This document shows, piece after piece, positions 21,690 through 32,822 of a DNA stretch of 64,000 nt. The notes below the pieces were generated by a model. It was not told where the DNA came from, searched no databases, and saw only the letters and a list, made by a program, of their open reading frames with translations. Each line of letters begins with the position of its first letter. The first letter of the stretch is position 1. The DNA is from Gordionus sp. m RMFG-2023 (Eukaryota; Nematomorpha; Gordioida; Chordodea; Parachordodidae): assembly GCF_954871325.1 (NCBI RefSeq), contig NC_088777.1, forward strand, positions 29,551,366 to 29,615,365, written 5' to 3'. The position numbers were made by a program, and so were the translations under genes.

Positions 21690-22850
21690 CTCCCCCCTTC
21701 AGGCCGGGTTCAATCCATAATAATTTTGAAAATATTTTTCCAAGCCTGGAGATAGGTAAATCTCTAAAAACCATATATTTATTATTCTTTTTAACCTCGC
21801 TCATCCCTACTTCAGACCAAGGCCAACTCATTAAGACTAAGAGTGAATACTATTTTTTAGTAAAGATATATAATTAGCTTTTGCCTGAGAGCCATATAAA
21901 TATTCGGTGTTAAATATTACACCTATGCCTAATATTTAATATTAAAAAGAATTCCCAAGCAAGGTACAAAGTCATAATAATTTTGAAAATATCAAGCCCA
22001 ATGAAAGATCATAATAATTTTGGTAGTTAAGAACTGAAATAAACTATTTAAAAACATGGGCCTTGGTTTTTTGATCAGGCTGAGCCCAGGCCTGCAAAAC
22101 ATTTGCCTTAGGCAATGTCTGACACAGAGTTAATAATAAAAAATTCCAAAGCGTCCAAGCTGATAGTAATTTTGAAAAGTTTTCCCCAAGCCCAGCCCAA
22201 TATAATTTATAAAAATATTTTCCAAGCCCAGCCCAACCCATAATAATTTTATAAAATAAATTCTCAAGCCTTGTCAACCCATATTAATTTTGAAAATTTT
22301 TTCCGAAGCCTGGAGATAGGAAAATCTCTAAAAATCATGTCTATTTTTTTATTCTTTTTAACCCCATCAAGGCCAATCCATTAATACTAAGAGTGAATAC
22401 TATTTTTTTGAGTAAAAATATATTTAAATTAGCTTTTATTTGAGGGCCATATAAATATTCTATGTTAAATATTACACCTATGCCTAATATAAAAAAATTC
22501 CAAGCCGGGTCCACGCACTTGGGAAAATTTTCTCAAACCCGCCAAAGACCATAATAATTTTGGTAGTTGAGAACTGAAATAAAATGTATAAAAAGTCACA
22601 ATGCATTTAAATATACAATCAGAATATAAAAGTTGCATGGGCCTTGATTTTTGATCAAGCCTGGATATGTTTTCAAAAGAAATTTTCAGGCCAATGTCTA
22701 GCCCATTTTAAAATTAAAAAATTTTCAGGAATCTAAGATTATAATAATTTTGAAATATGTTTTCCAAGCGTCCAAGTCCATATTAATTGAATATTTCCCA
22801 AGACCAGCAAAACCCAGAATAATTTATTTTTTCCTTGGATCCAGAAAAAT
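21690..22850. repeat. 564-bp tandem duplication with hAT-like GC motifs
   Basis: CCTGGAGATAGG occurs at 21745 and again at 22309. From each, the sequences stay parallel: AAATCTCTAAAAA, AAGAGTGAATACTATTTTT, AAATATTACACCTATGCCTA and TAATTTTGGTAGTTRAGAAC. Interspersed are CCAAGCCCAGCCCAA and GGGCCTTGATTTTTGATCA, which resemble decayed subterminal repeats of the CCGGGCC hAT group. Two copies, fairly diverged, no coding function. Confidence 0.75.
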
Positions 22851-22957
22851 AGATCCAATATAAGAGGTTTATAAGAATTAAATCTGTCAAATGTGTACTT
22901 TTTTTTGCCATTTTTTATTATTGGGAAAATTTTTCGATTGTTTTATTTTTTATTAGG

Positions 22958-23019
22958 TGGCCTAATGGGTTATGACGTATGCTTGGAAACAGAAGAACGC
23001 AGTAGACGCAGGTTCAATC
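22958..23019 (+). promoter_or_regulatory. tRNA-like pol III promoter at the LINE 5' end
   Basis: TGGCCTAATGGG (22958-22969) fits the tRNA A box (TRGCNNAGNGG), and GGTTCAATC (23011-23019) fits the B box (GGTTCRANNC), with about 40 bp between them as in tRNA genes and tRNA-derived SINEs. The same two boxes head the element at 34333-34385. I infer an internal promoter or a SINE fused to the LINE; no folded tRNA is claimed. Confidence 0.5.
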
Positions 23020-23171
23020 ATGGTGAGGGGCATAAAAACATTCAGGTTTTTCTTCGATGATTGATGTGTAAAAGACATATGGTAAGATGAATTTCGGAGC
23101 TTAGAGATGACACCCCGGTCAGCGACAGGCCTGGACAGCCGGGTGCTAAGGATACTTGTCCAATAAACAAA

Positions 23172-26073
23172 TTGAAGGAAACAAATAAAAATATGAATAT
23201 GAAAGCTAGGGCGTTCCTTCTAAGCGACGCGCAGGGTGTAGACCTCCATCCTGTGAAAAGTAAAATAAAGGTCAAAGCAAAGAAGACAAGATTAGCAAGT
23301 TTGAATATTGGTACACTTAAAGGTAAGACGAGAGAATTGGCATCAATATTGAACAAGAGAAATGTTGATATAGCGTGCATACAAGAGACGAAATGGAAAG
23401 GACAGAAGACTTTGAGGATTGGAGATGGGTATAAATTGTACTATAATGGAATTGCTAGCAATAGGAACGGTGTCGGCATCATTCTCAGTCAAGATCTAAC
23501 CTCCTCAGTAGTAGAAGTCAACAGGATCTCCGATAGACTAATGAAGATAAAACTCTTCATTGGTCAATCAATACTACACATCCTTTCAGTATATGCTCCT
23601 CAAACGGGTTGCAAGGAAGAAGAGAAAAATGACTTTAGAGTTATCCTTGATGAAGCTCTAATGGAAATCCCTAAAGATGACCTAGTCATAATAGGTGGTG
23701 ACTTAAATGCGCATGTGGGAAGCAAGAGATAGCTACAAAAGGCATCATGGTGATTTTGGATATGGAGAAAGAAATGATGAAGGAGAGCATATACTGAAAT
23801 TTGCTCAAGCCTTCGACCTTGCCTTAACCAACACCTACTATAGGAAAAAAGATAGTAATTTAATAACATATGAAAGTGGTACAAGGAAAACATAGATAGA
23901 TTACATGCTAATCTCTCATAGAAGATTAAAAGATGTAATAGACTGCAAAGTCATCCCAAGAGAAGATATAGCTGTGCAACACAAGCTACTAGTCATGGAT
24001 TTACACATCACAAATAAATCCACTCAAAACAAGATAAAACTGGAACCATGCATCAAATGGCATAAATTCAAACAATGACAGATGCCTTTGCAGTCAATGC
24101 AAACGTTGAAACAATAGATTCCTCACAAGTCAGTGAAAAAATGTAGACAGACCTTTCATCTAAATTAATAGACACTGCCAAATCGACACTAGGCTTGACA
24201 AGGGGAGGTAACAAATACAAAGAACTATGGTGGTGGAATGAAGAGGTACAAACCACTATACAGGAGAAAAAAGCCTTTTATAAAATATGGTACAAATCCA
24301 AAAACCCAGATGACAAGACAAATTACAAAAAATCCAAGAGAATAGCAAAGGCGGTGGCTAGATCCAAATCTATGGCATACGATGACATGTATGAAGAATT
24401 ACATACCAAAGAAGGGCAAAATAAAATATGCAGATTAGCTAAACAGCGAGAAGAGAATTCTAGGGATAAAAACGGAGCTCCGAAATTAATCAAAAACAAA
24501 GATGGGAAATTGATAATAGAGGAAAAATAAATAATGAATAGATGGAAAGAATATTTTCAGGAGCTTCTCAACTTTAATCCCCACATACTACATTTAGATG
24601 AACACTCCCTATGTCAAAACCTTATAACACCAAGAGATAATCATATGCCTCAAGCATATGAAAAACAACAAAGCTAGGGGTCCAGATGATATTCCAATAG
24701 AAAGCCTTAAAGCACTAGGAGATGGTGGAATACATTTCCTCACAAATCTTTACAATAAAATACTTGGAAATGAAGAGGTTCCTCAAAAATGGAGGCAGAG
24801 CTATCTAGTTCATATCATCAAAAATAAAGGGGATCCACACAATTGTCAAAATTACAGGGGCATAAAACTAATGTCACACTGTCTAAAACTATACCAAAAA
24901 ATAATAGAAAAATGATTAAGAGACAAAATCGAAATAGGAGAGACTCAGTTTGGCTTTATACCTGGAAGATCAACAACTGATGCTATCCATGCAATTAGGC
25001 AAATGAGTAAAAAATACAGGGAAAAGAACAAAAAGCTACACATGGTCTTTCTCGATCTAGAAAATGCTTTCGATAGAATCCTGTGAAAACTTATCTGGTG
25101 GGCGCTACGCAACAAAAAGGTTCCCAAAAAATATATAAGAATAATACAGGATATGTATTTGGGCCATACAACAATGGTCCATAGCACAACTGGTACTTCA
25201 ACAGGCTTCACAATAACCGAGGGAGTTCATCAAGGGTCGGCTCTTAGCCCACTTCTCTTCATAACAATAATAGATGTATTAGCACAGTCTATACCACAAA
25301 CAGTCCCGTGGAATATGATTGCAGATGAAATTGTGATACTTGCGAATCCAAGGATGAAATGAAAATAAGATTAGTGAGTTGGATAAATATCCCAGAAAAG
25401 CACGGACTTAAAGTAAATAGAGAAAAGACGGAGTATACGGTGATAGGAGGAGATGAAACAGAGAGTATTGATATAAATGAATGTCAGATATCGGCAATTG
25501 AAAGCTGCAAATATTTGGGCTCCATTATACAAACAAACGGCACAAATAGAAAAAGAGATAAAGAGTAAAATTAATCAAGGGTGGTTAAAGTGGAGATCTT
25601 TATCTGGAGTGCTATTTGACTAAAGAATCCCACACAAATTAAAGGGAAAAATTTACATTCCATAGTACAACCAACTATTCTATATAGTTCGGAAACATGG
25701 CCAACCAAGGAATCAGACGAGAGAAGTCTACAAACTATGGAGATGAGAATGCTGAGGATGATTGCTGGGGTAACAAGAAAGGATAAGGTGCGAAGTACAA
25801 GAATACGAAGTTTAAAGGTAGTGCCCAACTAAGATAATGGTAAACAGACTTAGATAGTATGGGCACACAATGAGAAGGCTTATGAACTACATAGGAAATA
25901 AGGTTGATTTGAAAGTGATGGGCAAACGTAAAAAAGGAAGGGCAAAATTTCAAAGGGGCCATAAAGTTAGAGCCAATATAAAGAAGTATAAATTAGATAA
26001 AAGAGATTGTATGAATAACATAAAGTGGAGAGAGATGTTGAAAGAGCTTACCACCATAAAAGGCGAAAGTTAA
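23172..26073 (+). pseudogene. RTE-type endonuclease-reverse transcriptase, broken
   Basis: Endonuclease: LNIGTLKGKTRELASIL (23300-23350), ACIQETKWKGQ (catalytic Glu, ~23385), IIGGDLNAHVG (~23690-23720) and, near 23895-23995, IDYMLISHRRLKD and VQHKLLVMDL with the catalytic His region. Reverse transcriptase: NNKARGPDDIPIESLKALG (24660-24715), NYRGIKLMSHCLKLYQKII (24850-24910), FGFIPGRSTTDAIHAIRQM (24952-25010), EGVHQGSALSPLLFITIID (25220-25275). The palm YxDD site is damaged: here ADEIVILA, while the 40-kb copy keeps FVDDIVILA. C-terminal blocks run to 26073. There are stops or shifts near 23730, 23893, 24530, 24915, 25085, 25360, 25568 and 25620. Many copies of such genes are annotated as craniofacial development protein 2-like because of the endonuclease fold. 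Confidence 0.92.
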
Positions 26074-26090
26074 AGAGAAAAAAAATAAAA

Positions 26091-26210
26091 TATAAAGTAT
26101 GAGAAAAAATGAAAATTGGAAGGAATATGTAATTTATAAATTTTTATATACGACCATTATTGAAAGAATAAAAATATATTTATATACATCAAATTATCCC
26201 ATTAATTTAA
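26091..26210 (+). repeat. 120-bp repeat, inverted partner at 28670-28789
   Basis: From TATAAAGTATGAGAAAAAAT to TATCCCATTAATTTAAC it matches the reverse complement of 28670-28789 with about half a dozen differences. It lies just outside the RTE tail, whereas the partner lies inside the fossil LTR element. Confidence 0.88.
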
Positions 26211-26560
26211 CTATTTATATAACTTATAACATTTTTGATTAAATGTACAACCTTTTTGTTTTACTTATATATAATTTGACTACGATTGAAGTTAACTTCC
26301 TATTATTTGTTAATTTAGAATATCTTTTTATTTTTAATATGTCTTAAATTTAATTTTATATTTTGTACCTAAGTAAGAAATCATTTGTTATTTGGAGGGG
26401 TGAGGGTTTGTTTAAAATTTAAATTAGGATGAACATATTTTCACTGATTTTTATAAAGCATCGTACTTTAATTTGTATTCATGAATTTCATATAAATACC
26501 ATGAGCTAACCAGTAGAATGATGGGTAAATCAGATATTTCCCTTTCATTTGATGATAACT
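26211..26560. other. AT-rich spacer with nothing recognised
   Basis: Sequence between the 120-bp repeat and the left LTR of the next element. No open frame or motif of note. Confidence 0.5.
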
Positions 26561-26565
26561 TAACA

Positions 26566-26795
26566 TGTTAATCATTTTTAGTTAGTGTTCATAAAACAAA
26601 ACTATTAAGTTAATGTGTATTATAATAATGTAAGAAAGAAAGAAATTTAATAAAATAGGTCGTAAGAAATGCGTTACTTTATGTTAAAATTAAAGATTTT
26701 TTTATATTATTATTTAATTTCGTTTTTATCGAAAACGCGGTTAAATTAAGATTATTATCTATTTGCGTTTCTATCGAAAACGTGATACTTTAACA
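26566..26795 (-). repeat. Left LTR (3' LTR) of the fossil element
   Basis: Contains GTTAATGTGTATTATAATAA and two TTATCGAAAACG-type motifs; ends CTTTAACA. Shorter than its partner because it has one fewer of these motifs. Confidence 0.85.
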
Positions 26796-26819
26796 TTTCA
26801 CCCTCCAAAGAAATCCGGC

Positions 26820-28560
26820 TTATGTTTTCCTTGGATATTTTGAGTGGTAAACGACATTGACGTTCATGATATAATCGTCTAGATGTTTTGATATTTGTTT
26901 GAGTTGACCGATCGAGCATTGTCTAGAACATCTCTCGCGTTCTTGTTGCCTAGCATGCTCATGGTGTGTCCACTTTTTAAACCGAACAATGGCTTTATGA
27001 AGCGAAAGCAGCCCTTGTGAGTAGAGATCGTTAGTAGATCCCTGGGGTCCTTTTGTATATGAAAATGCAGAAAAGCTCGCTTGCAATGATAAATTTACTG
27101 CCTTTGGCTAACTTTGTTATCAGATCGTTTATGCGCAGTATCGAGCATCTAGAATCCTATAGAGCAGGGTTCATGGTGTCCTTCAATTCAGCGCACACCC
27201 TCACGATGCCGTCTCTCTTGCAAGCAGGTGTTGGTGGATTTGCTTATCTAACTTGAGATACTGGTTCTATGATGTTGTACACATCATATCTGGTGTCATT
27301 GACCCCCAGATCCTGAAGATTGTACTCTTTAATGTCGGTGTCTGTAACGTCCTCCTCATCGATTTCTTTGATGTTCATAGCATAGTTGGTGTTCAATTGA
27401 CAATTACGATGTTTATAATCATAAGATCTATTGTTAGTATAATTGTCAAACTGTAATGTATTGGCCTCAGCGAATATTTTGGAAAACCATAACTATGTTG
27501 AGGGTTATGCCTATACTGACCGCGACGTGGATTGTTGGTTCAGTTATCGCCTCTATAGCAATATTCCTGTTAATCAAAGCTTTGACGATGGTCACAACGA
27601 TAGTTGTGGAGGTTGTCATGGAAGTTGTACCCGCGATAGTTGTATCGATCGTCGTTGTGGTTATCGTAGCGATAAAAACGGTTGCGGTTATCCTGACAAT
27701 TATCGTACCTTTGATCAAAAATTGCGGTAGTTGTCATGGCCACCGTCACATCGTTTGTCACAGTTGTCGTACCGAATATCGCAACGTTCATCGAAGCGTC
27801 TGTCACGGTAGTTGTCGTAGCGTATATAGTTGCGTTCATGTAAGCTTTTGTCACGGTAGTTATCAAAATCCATCGAAACGTTGTTCGTAGCGGTTGACTT
27901 ACATGAGCTGGGGTTGCCTGGTGAAAGCATCATATTTCACAAGAGATTTACGAAGTGCATTGTAGTCCTGCTTAGGCTTCACGGTCTCGCTCGTGGCTAT
28001 TTTTTGGCCCATATAATTTATCTCTTGTATTCCAGCTGATTCAGCCGAATGTATGGCTTCTACTTTCACCAATCCCTTGATGTCGTTCGTTGGTTCCGTG
28101 ATGTCTTCCTCTAGACTTTGATTGTAAATATCTTCTATCGTCATAAAGCTCCTGACAGCTTTTCTGACATCTTTGGAAATCGAAGCAACTTTCAACTTTT
28201 CAATAATGCGTTGAATGCCATCGAATTTGCATTCTTTATTGAGTCTTGCTACGAGTGTAACCCAAACTGAGAACGTCTCCACAATGCCTTGGGTGGCAGC
28301 ATAAAATATTTAGTTTGGCATTCTCGGTCTTAGAGGGATTTTGGAGCTAGAATTTGCCAAGAACGATTGGATCCTGGAGGTCTGCCTTCGTGCAAATTGC
28401 TCTAATGTTGTTAAATCCATCATCTGGTAGACTTCGGAGAAACAACGCGGCTTTTTCCGCGTCGGAGATCTTGCTAGTGTCAAAATTTTGCAATTTCCCT
28501 ATATAAGCGCTGTCATCGCTATTAATTTAGGGAAATCCAACATGACGAATTAGGTCATAT
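26820..28560 (-). pseudogene. Fossil gag-like gene with Asp/Asn/Arg/Tyr-rich tail
   Basis: The minus strand carries a retroelement structural (gag-like) protein remnant. Its higher GC and absence of AT-run bias set it apart from the surroundings. The upstream part includes SDAEKAALFLRSLPDDGFN-type sequence near 28440-28500, and KVEAIHSAESAGIQEI further on. A long segment at about 27480-27930 is made almost wholly of D, N, R, Y and C residues (RYDNYRDRRFDERCDIRYDN), where a nucleocapsid would be expected. I infer gag from position between LTRs and composition; no named family matches. The gene is broken. Confidence 0.6.
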
Positions 28561-28669
28561 ATGTGGAATTTTTCGATGCATCCATCGTTAAATAATTATA
28601 TTTAGATAAAAGCGTTATATTTACTTATGCGAGAATGATAATGTGGAAGAACGTGGTCCTGGCCTCCAT

Positions 28670-28789
28670 GTTAAATTAATGGGATAATTTGATATATATA
28701 AATATATTTATATTCTTTCAATAATGGTCGTATATAAAAATTTATAAATTACATATTCCTTACAATTTTTATTTTTTCTCACACTTTAT
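28670..28789 (-). repeat. 120-bp repeat, inverted partner of 26091-26210
   Basis: Near-identical reverse complement of 26091-26210, lying inside the fossil LTR element close to its 5' LTR. It is better preserved than the LTR pair, so it probably arrived later. Confidence 0.88.
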
Positions 28790-28836
28790 ATATATCATCT
28801 AAAATAATAATATAAATATAAACAATCACTTAACAA

Positions 28837-29102
28837 TGTTAATCATTTTTAGTTAGTGTTCATAAACAAAACTATTAAGTTAATGTGTATTATAATAATG
28901 TAAGAAAGAAGAAACGGTAATAAAATATGTCCGTAAGCAATGCGTTACTTTATGTTAAAATAGATTTTTTTATATTATTATTTATTTCCGTTTTTATCGA
29001 AAACGCGATTAAATTAAGATTATTATTTATTTACGTTTTTATCGAAAACACGGTTAAATTATCATTTATTTACGTTTTTATCGAAAACGTGATACTTTAA
29101 CA
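28837..29102 (-). repeat. Right LTR (5' LTR) of the fossil element
   Basis: 266 bp, TGTTAATC to TTTAACA, with three TTTATCGAAAAC-type motifs in a short tandem (about 36-bp spacing) near the 3' side. Confidence 0.85.
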
Positions 29103-29977
29103 TGAATAACATACATTCAACAATTATGAAGTGATGATAAAATATACAAAACTATGTAATGCATGTAGAAAGGCCAAATCTTCAGAAAAGATAAGAGAGG
29201 TATTCAGTTAAAAGTTGCATGCATAACATGGAATATCCTATACGATAGCCGATGGTAAAGAATGACAAAATTTTATGCTAACAGCAATTGAGTTGTAAAT
29301 AACAAAACCAAAATCTGTTTCCTTGATAACAATTCCATTGATTTCCCAAGTTGCAAAATTACTGACCTATCATATTTCATAAAAGTGATAATTCTTAAAG
29401 CATGGTTTTTAATTTAATTCATCTATCATCAAATTAAGGAGAAAATTCTAATTTTTTGTCAAACTTGATGATCTATAATCATATAATTGCAAATATTCTT
29501 TATGCATAAAAATTACCTAATTTGTTCTCCAAAGTTTTGAGTAATGCATATTTATATGACATGGATCCATTCTTCAATAAAATCTTTATTGTAAGAAAAT
29601 ATATTTGATAATTTAAAAATTGATACTGTGAAAATCGAAATATTAACCCTCTAATAAAATGGCTAGGCTATATTTTTTAATTTGATAGATTTTCATTTAT
29701 TGATAATTTATCTAAATCTAAGGCATCTTGACCTTGAGTATATAATGTGAAATATTTATTAAAAAATAATTATATGTAACATAAATTACCAATATCTTTA
29801 ACGTCTTCTTGTTAGGTATCTGGGTATTATATAAAATCATCATTAAAAATATTAAAAATAAAATATATAATCACATGATAGAAATTACAATTGGCTTAAC
29901 AATTGCATGATAATTTTTATTGGACGAACATTTTTTAAAAGAATACTATTTGCTAAATTTGTTGTGACAAGGCTTTT
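29103..29977. other. AT-rich stretch with nothing recognised
   Basis: No credible open frame, repeat or RNA signal between the fossil LTR element and the next hAT relic. Confidence 0.5.
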
Positions 29978-29985
29978 ATATATAT

Positions 29986-31560
29986 CAGAGACCTGCAGAG
30001 GTACCATTTGTACGGCCCGGCCTAGATTAAAAAATTTCGGTCCGGCCCGAATTTTGTTTTCAAAAATTTTTTACGGCCCATCCCGGCCCGGGTTTAAAAA
30101 TTTTAGGCCCGGCTCGGATATTTTTAAAAAAAAATTTTTACGGCCCAGCCCGGCCCGGGTTTAAAAATTTTAGGCCCGGCCCAGATTTTTTTTAAAAAAA
30201 TTTTTCAGGCCTGGCTCCGAATTTTTTAAAATTGTATTAGACCTGGTATATACAAAAATTCACCTATGAGGTATTTTACCATATTTTTCAGCGAGTATTA
30301 TCATTTAATAAGTATATTACATATTCAGATATTTAATTACAAAATGATACTATAAAAAATTTGTGCAAATAATATTTTTAAATATAAAAGATAGTATTTG
30401 TGATAATTTTAATTTGTATTTAAAAAATACATGGTAAAAGCTGATATTTTGAGAATATTATTTGAATTTATAAAAAATTATAAAACTGATATTTATAAAA
30501 TTGTATATTTTGAGCATATACAATATTTTATATTGCATATATAAAAATAAAACTAATAATCATAAAAATGGAAGTATAATAATATTTTGAGATTATATTT
30601 TATATTGAATTTAAAAAAAAATAAAACTAATATTTAATTTAAAAAATGGAAAATATTTTGAGAATATAATATATTGTATTTACTATTTAATTTATAAAAT
30701 AAGAATAAATCGCTATTTAAAAAAATGCATGTATATAATAAATAGTATTTTGAAAATATAATCTAATTGCACAATATTAATATAATTTATTTTATAATAT
30801 AAATTTCTAACAAAAGAAGATAATTGTATTATATAATATTGTAAAAAAAAATAATGAAAAATGTTGGATTAAACACTTTCAGGACACAAGGTAAAATATA
30901 ATAAATGCAATAAATATTTGACAGTTTGCAAAGTAAAAAACCAGCATGATTGACGAAACCCTATACTCAAAGATATTTATAATTCACAAATTATCATGAA
31001 GAAAGAGAAGCATATCTACCTTTTCAGGTTGAAGATTACTTCTTCTTTCTTCAAGAATTCTCCCAGTAGTGGAAAAATTCCGCTCACAGCTTGCACTTGA
31101 AGCAGGAATTGCCAATACCCGTTTTGCCAATTTTGCCAAAATTGGAAATTCGCTTTGATGAGCTGCCCACCACTCTAACAAATTAACCTTAAATGTTTCA
31201 TTTATTTATTTATGTAATTATTATATTCATCACCAGAATTACCATCGCCCCATTTGTCATACGATTCAGTTGTTACTTTGGATTTTGAGCAAATTTGATT
31301 GTGATTAGATTGTTTAAAATGGAGTAATATGTAAGCTAGATGTTGAATTAAATAAATTAATTAACTAGTTGGATTTTGAGCAACAATTCTTAATGCGTAA
31401 TTTAATTGACAGGAAAACAATAATTTGATCGATCTGTGGGTGTTAGGTAGTGTTAACAATCACTCAATATTATATTAATCATAACTATAATAAAATATAA
31501 TCTTATAACAATTAACTCATAATGTATAAATTTTTATAAAAAATATTAAGATATTTTATA
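29986..31560 (-). mobile_element. hobo-type hAT with CCGGGCC ends, copy B, internally deleted
   Basis: Begins CAGAGACCTGCAGAGGTACC (the 3' terminus on the minus strand), preceded by ATATATAT at 29978-29985, the same target octamer as copy A. GGCCCGGCC blocks follow at 30015-30220. On the far side, 31425-31555 matches the 5' part of copy A at 14985-15085 (GATCGATCTGTGGGTGTTAG in reverse). The 5' terminal GC-rich block is missing, and most of the transposase is deleted: only its C-terminus remains at about 30984-31300. Confidence 0.85.
30984..31300 (-). pseudogene. hAT transposase C-terminal dimerisation fragment
   Basis: A 65-residue open stretch (LEWWAAHQSEFPILAKLAKR, then VLAIPASSASCERNFSTTGR and ILEERRSNLQPEKVDMLLFL) is the hAT C-terminal dimerisation domain, with the SSASCERNFS core intact. 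Same family as copy A at 17270-17450, where this core is frameshifted. Upstream, 31200-31300 retains part of the acidic linker (matching GDGNSG of copy A). Confidence 0.9.
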
Positions 31561-31594
31561 AAAAAGTAAAAGGAAAAAATAAGGGTGGTGTGGG

Positions 31595-31860
31595 ACTGTG
31601 AAGAAATAAATAAAAATTTAATTAAAACATTATTAAAGCTGAAAAATAAATTAAAATTAAATTAAAACACTATTAAAGCCGAAAAATTAATATTTTCTAA
31701 AAGATATATTTTTAATAAAACAACAAATTAATAAAAATATACAAAAAATTATAGGATCAAAAAATAATTAAATATAAATAAAAATATCACCTAAATAATC
31801 TCTTATCATATGAACAATTATGAGTTGCATCATTAGTCGAATTAGTCTACTAACTAAAGT
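31595..31860. other. AT-rich spacer with a short direct repeat
   Basis: AATTAAAACAYTATTAAAGC followed by GAAAAAT occurs twice (31620 and 31661). Otherwise nothing recognised. Confidence 0.45.
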
Positions 31861-31867
31861 CGTGAAC

Positions 31868-32400
31868 TCAAGTCGACTAGAGGACGAATTTTTCGAATTA
31901 ATATTGTGTAGAATCAATTAACAAATAACATTTGGTCGACTAGAAGACGAGTATTTCAAATTAGTTATTATTAGTAATAAATTATTTTTACTTCAGACTT
32001 CCAACTTTAGTCGTGAATATGAATTATATACTTGAGTCGACTAGAGGACAAGTAGTTCTTATGAACTCAGGTCGTCATCTTGAATCGACTAGAGGACGAA
32101 TATTTCAAAATGTAGAATTTTTTAATAAACAACATTTGATCGACTATAGGACGAATAGTTGTTATGAACTCTAGTCGACTAAAGGACGAGTATTTCAAAT
32201 TAGATATTATTAATTAAAAATATTTATTTTTACTTTAGACTTCCAACTTGAGTCTCGAGTTATGTAATTGAGTCGACTAGATGATGAGTATTTTATTTTA
32301 AATTAGTTATTATTAATTAATCAAACATTTGTCTGTTTTTTAAATATTTTCTTACTTTAGACTTCCAACTTAAGTCGTGAATATTAGTTATATACATGAT
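31868..32400. repeat. Degenerate array of GTCGACTAGAGGACGA motifs
   Basis: Seven copies of TCGACTAGAGGACGA or close variants begin near 31872, 31936, 32038, 32085, 32140, 32174 and 32273. Most are followed by GTATTTCAAATTAG or similar. A second motif, CTTTAGACTTCCAACTT-AGTCGTGA, recurs three times (about 31991, 32233 and 32353). Spacing is irregular, so this is a broken-down composite tandem repeat. Confidence 0.75.
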
Positions 32401-32820
32401 CGAGGATCGGAGAAAAATTAAATTTAGTCTAAAATTTTTAATATATTTTTTAGAATATTTGAGGCTTTTATCAGAATTACGAATACTTATAACAATTTAA
32501 TATACCCATATACTTTATCTCAACAAGATGTTTATTATAAAAATCGTGGGAGAACCTATTCTACTGTGATGTATTATTTAATTGCCGGCTTTTTTGGATG
32601 AACCAGAGCTATAGGATGCTCAGACAAACAATGGATTTATCTTTGAATTTTTTATATCGGGATAATTTTTTATCCCACAAAACTAATTTAGCAAGCTCAC
32701 AATTTTTACAAAGAAAATTTATATTTAGTTACTTAAACACAGAGATGCTAACCAGGTAAATTTTTTATCCGAGTTCGGTTTTAAAAGTCATGTCCTTTTT
32801 CAAAAACTTAGTGCCCCTCT
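32401..32820. other. AT-rich spacer with nothing recognised
   Basis: No motif, repeat or convincing open frame. Confidence 0.45.
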
Positions 32821-32822
32821 TC

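Larger units (their letters stand above)
22955..26085 (+). mobile_element. RTE-type LINE, longest copy in the window
   Basis: Runs from a tRNA-like leader near 22955 to the AAAGAGAAAAAAAATAAAAT tail near 26085. It contains endonuclease and reverse transcriptase in one long region, as in RTE-clade LINEs. The 3' end CGAAAGTTAAAGAGAAAAA matches the ends at 10740 and 41190. The leader, through GGACAGCCGGGTGCTAAGGATACT near 23160, matches the solitary copy at 34330-34520. No target duplication could be fixed, because the right side passes into an unrelated 120-bp repeat at 26091. Confidence 0.9.
26566..29102 (-). mobile_element. Fossil gag-only LTR retrotransposon
   Basis: Two direct repeats, 26566-26795 (about 230 bp) and 28837-29102 (266 bp), begin TGTTAATCATTTTTAGTTAG and end GATACTTTAACA. 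They have TG...CA boundaries with inverted TGTTAA/TTAACA ends. Between them is a gag-like coding region on the minus strand; no protease, reverse transcriptase or integrase is seen, so it was non-autonomous. By eye the repeats differ at roughly a tenth of positions plus a short internal duplication in the right one, indicating an old insertion. No clear target duplication. Broken in several places. The family is uncertain. Confidence 0.75.

Noticed and set aside
23042-23380. Minus-strand open frame opposite the LINE leader
   Set aside because: It is antisense to the recognisable endonuclease start and has no motif.
27443-27890. Two long overlapping plus-strand open frames rich in Cys, Ser, Val and Thr
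   Set aside because: They are shadows of the minus-strand D/N/R/Y-rich gag segment, whose repetitive codons keep all frames open.
26566-29102. A target duplication for the gag fossil
   Set aside because: The bases outside the two LTRs (TAACA and TGAAT) differ; the similarity of CTTAACA before both LTRs could be chance in this composition.
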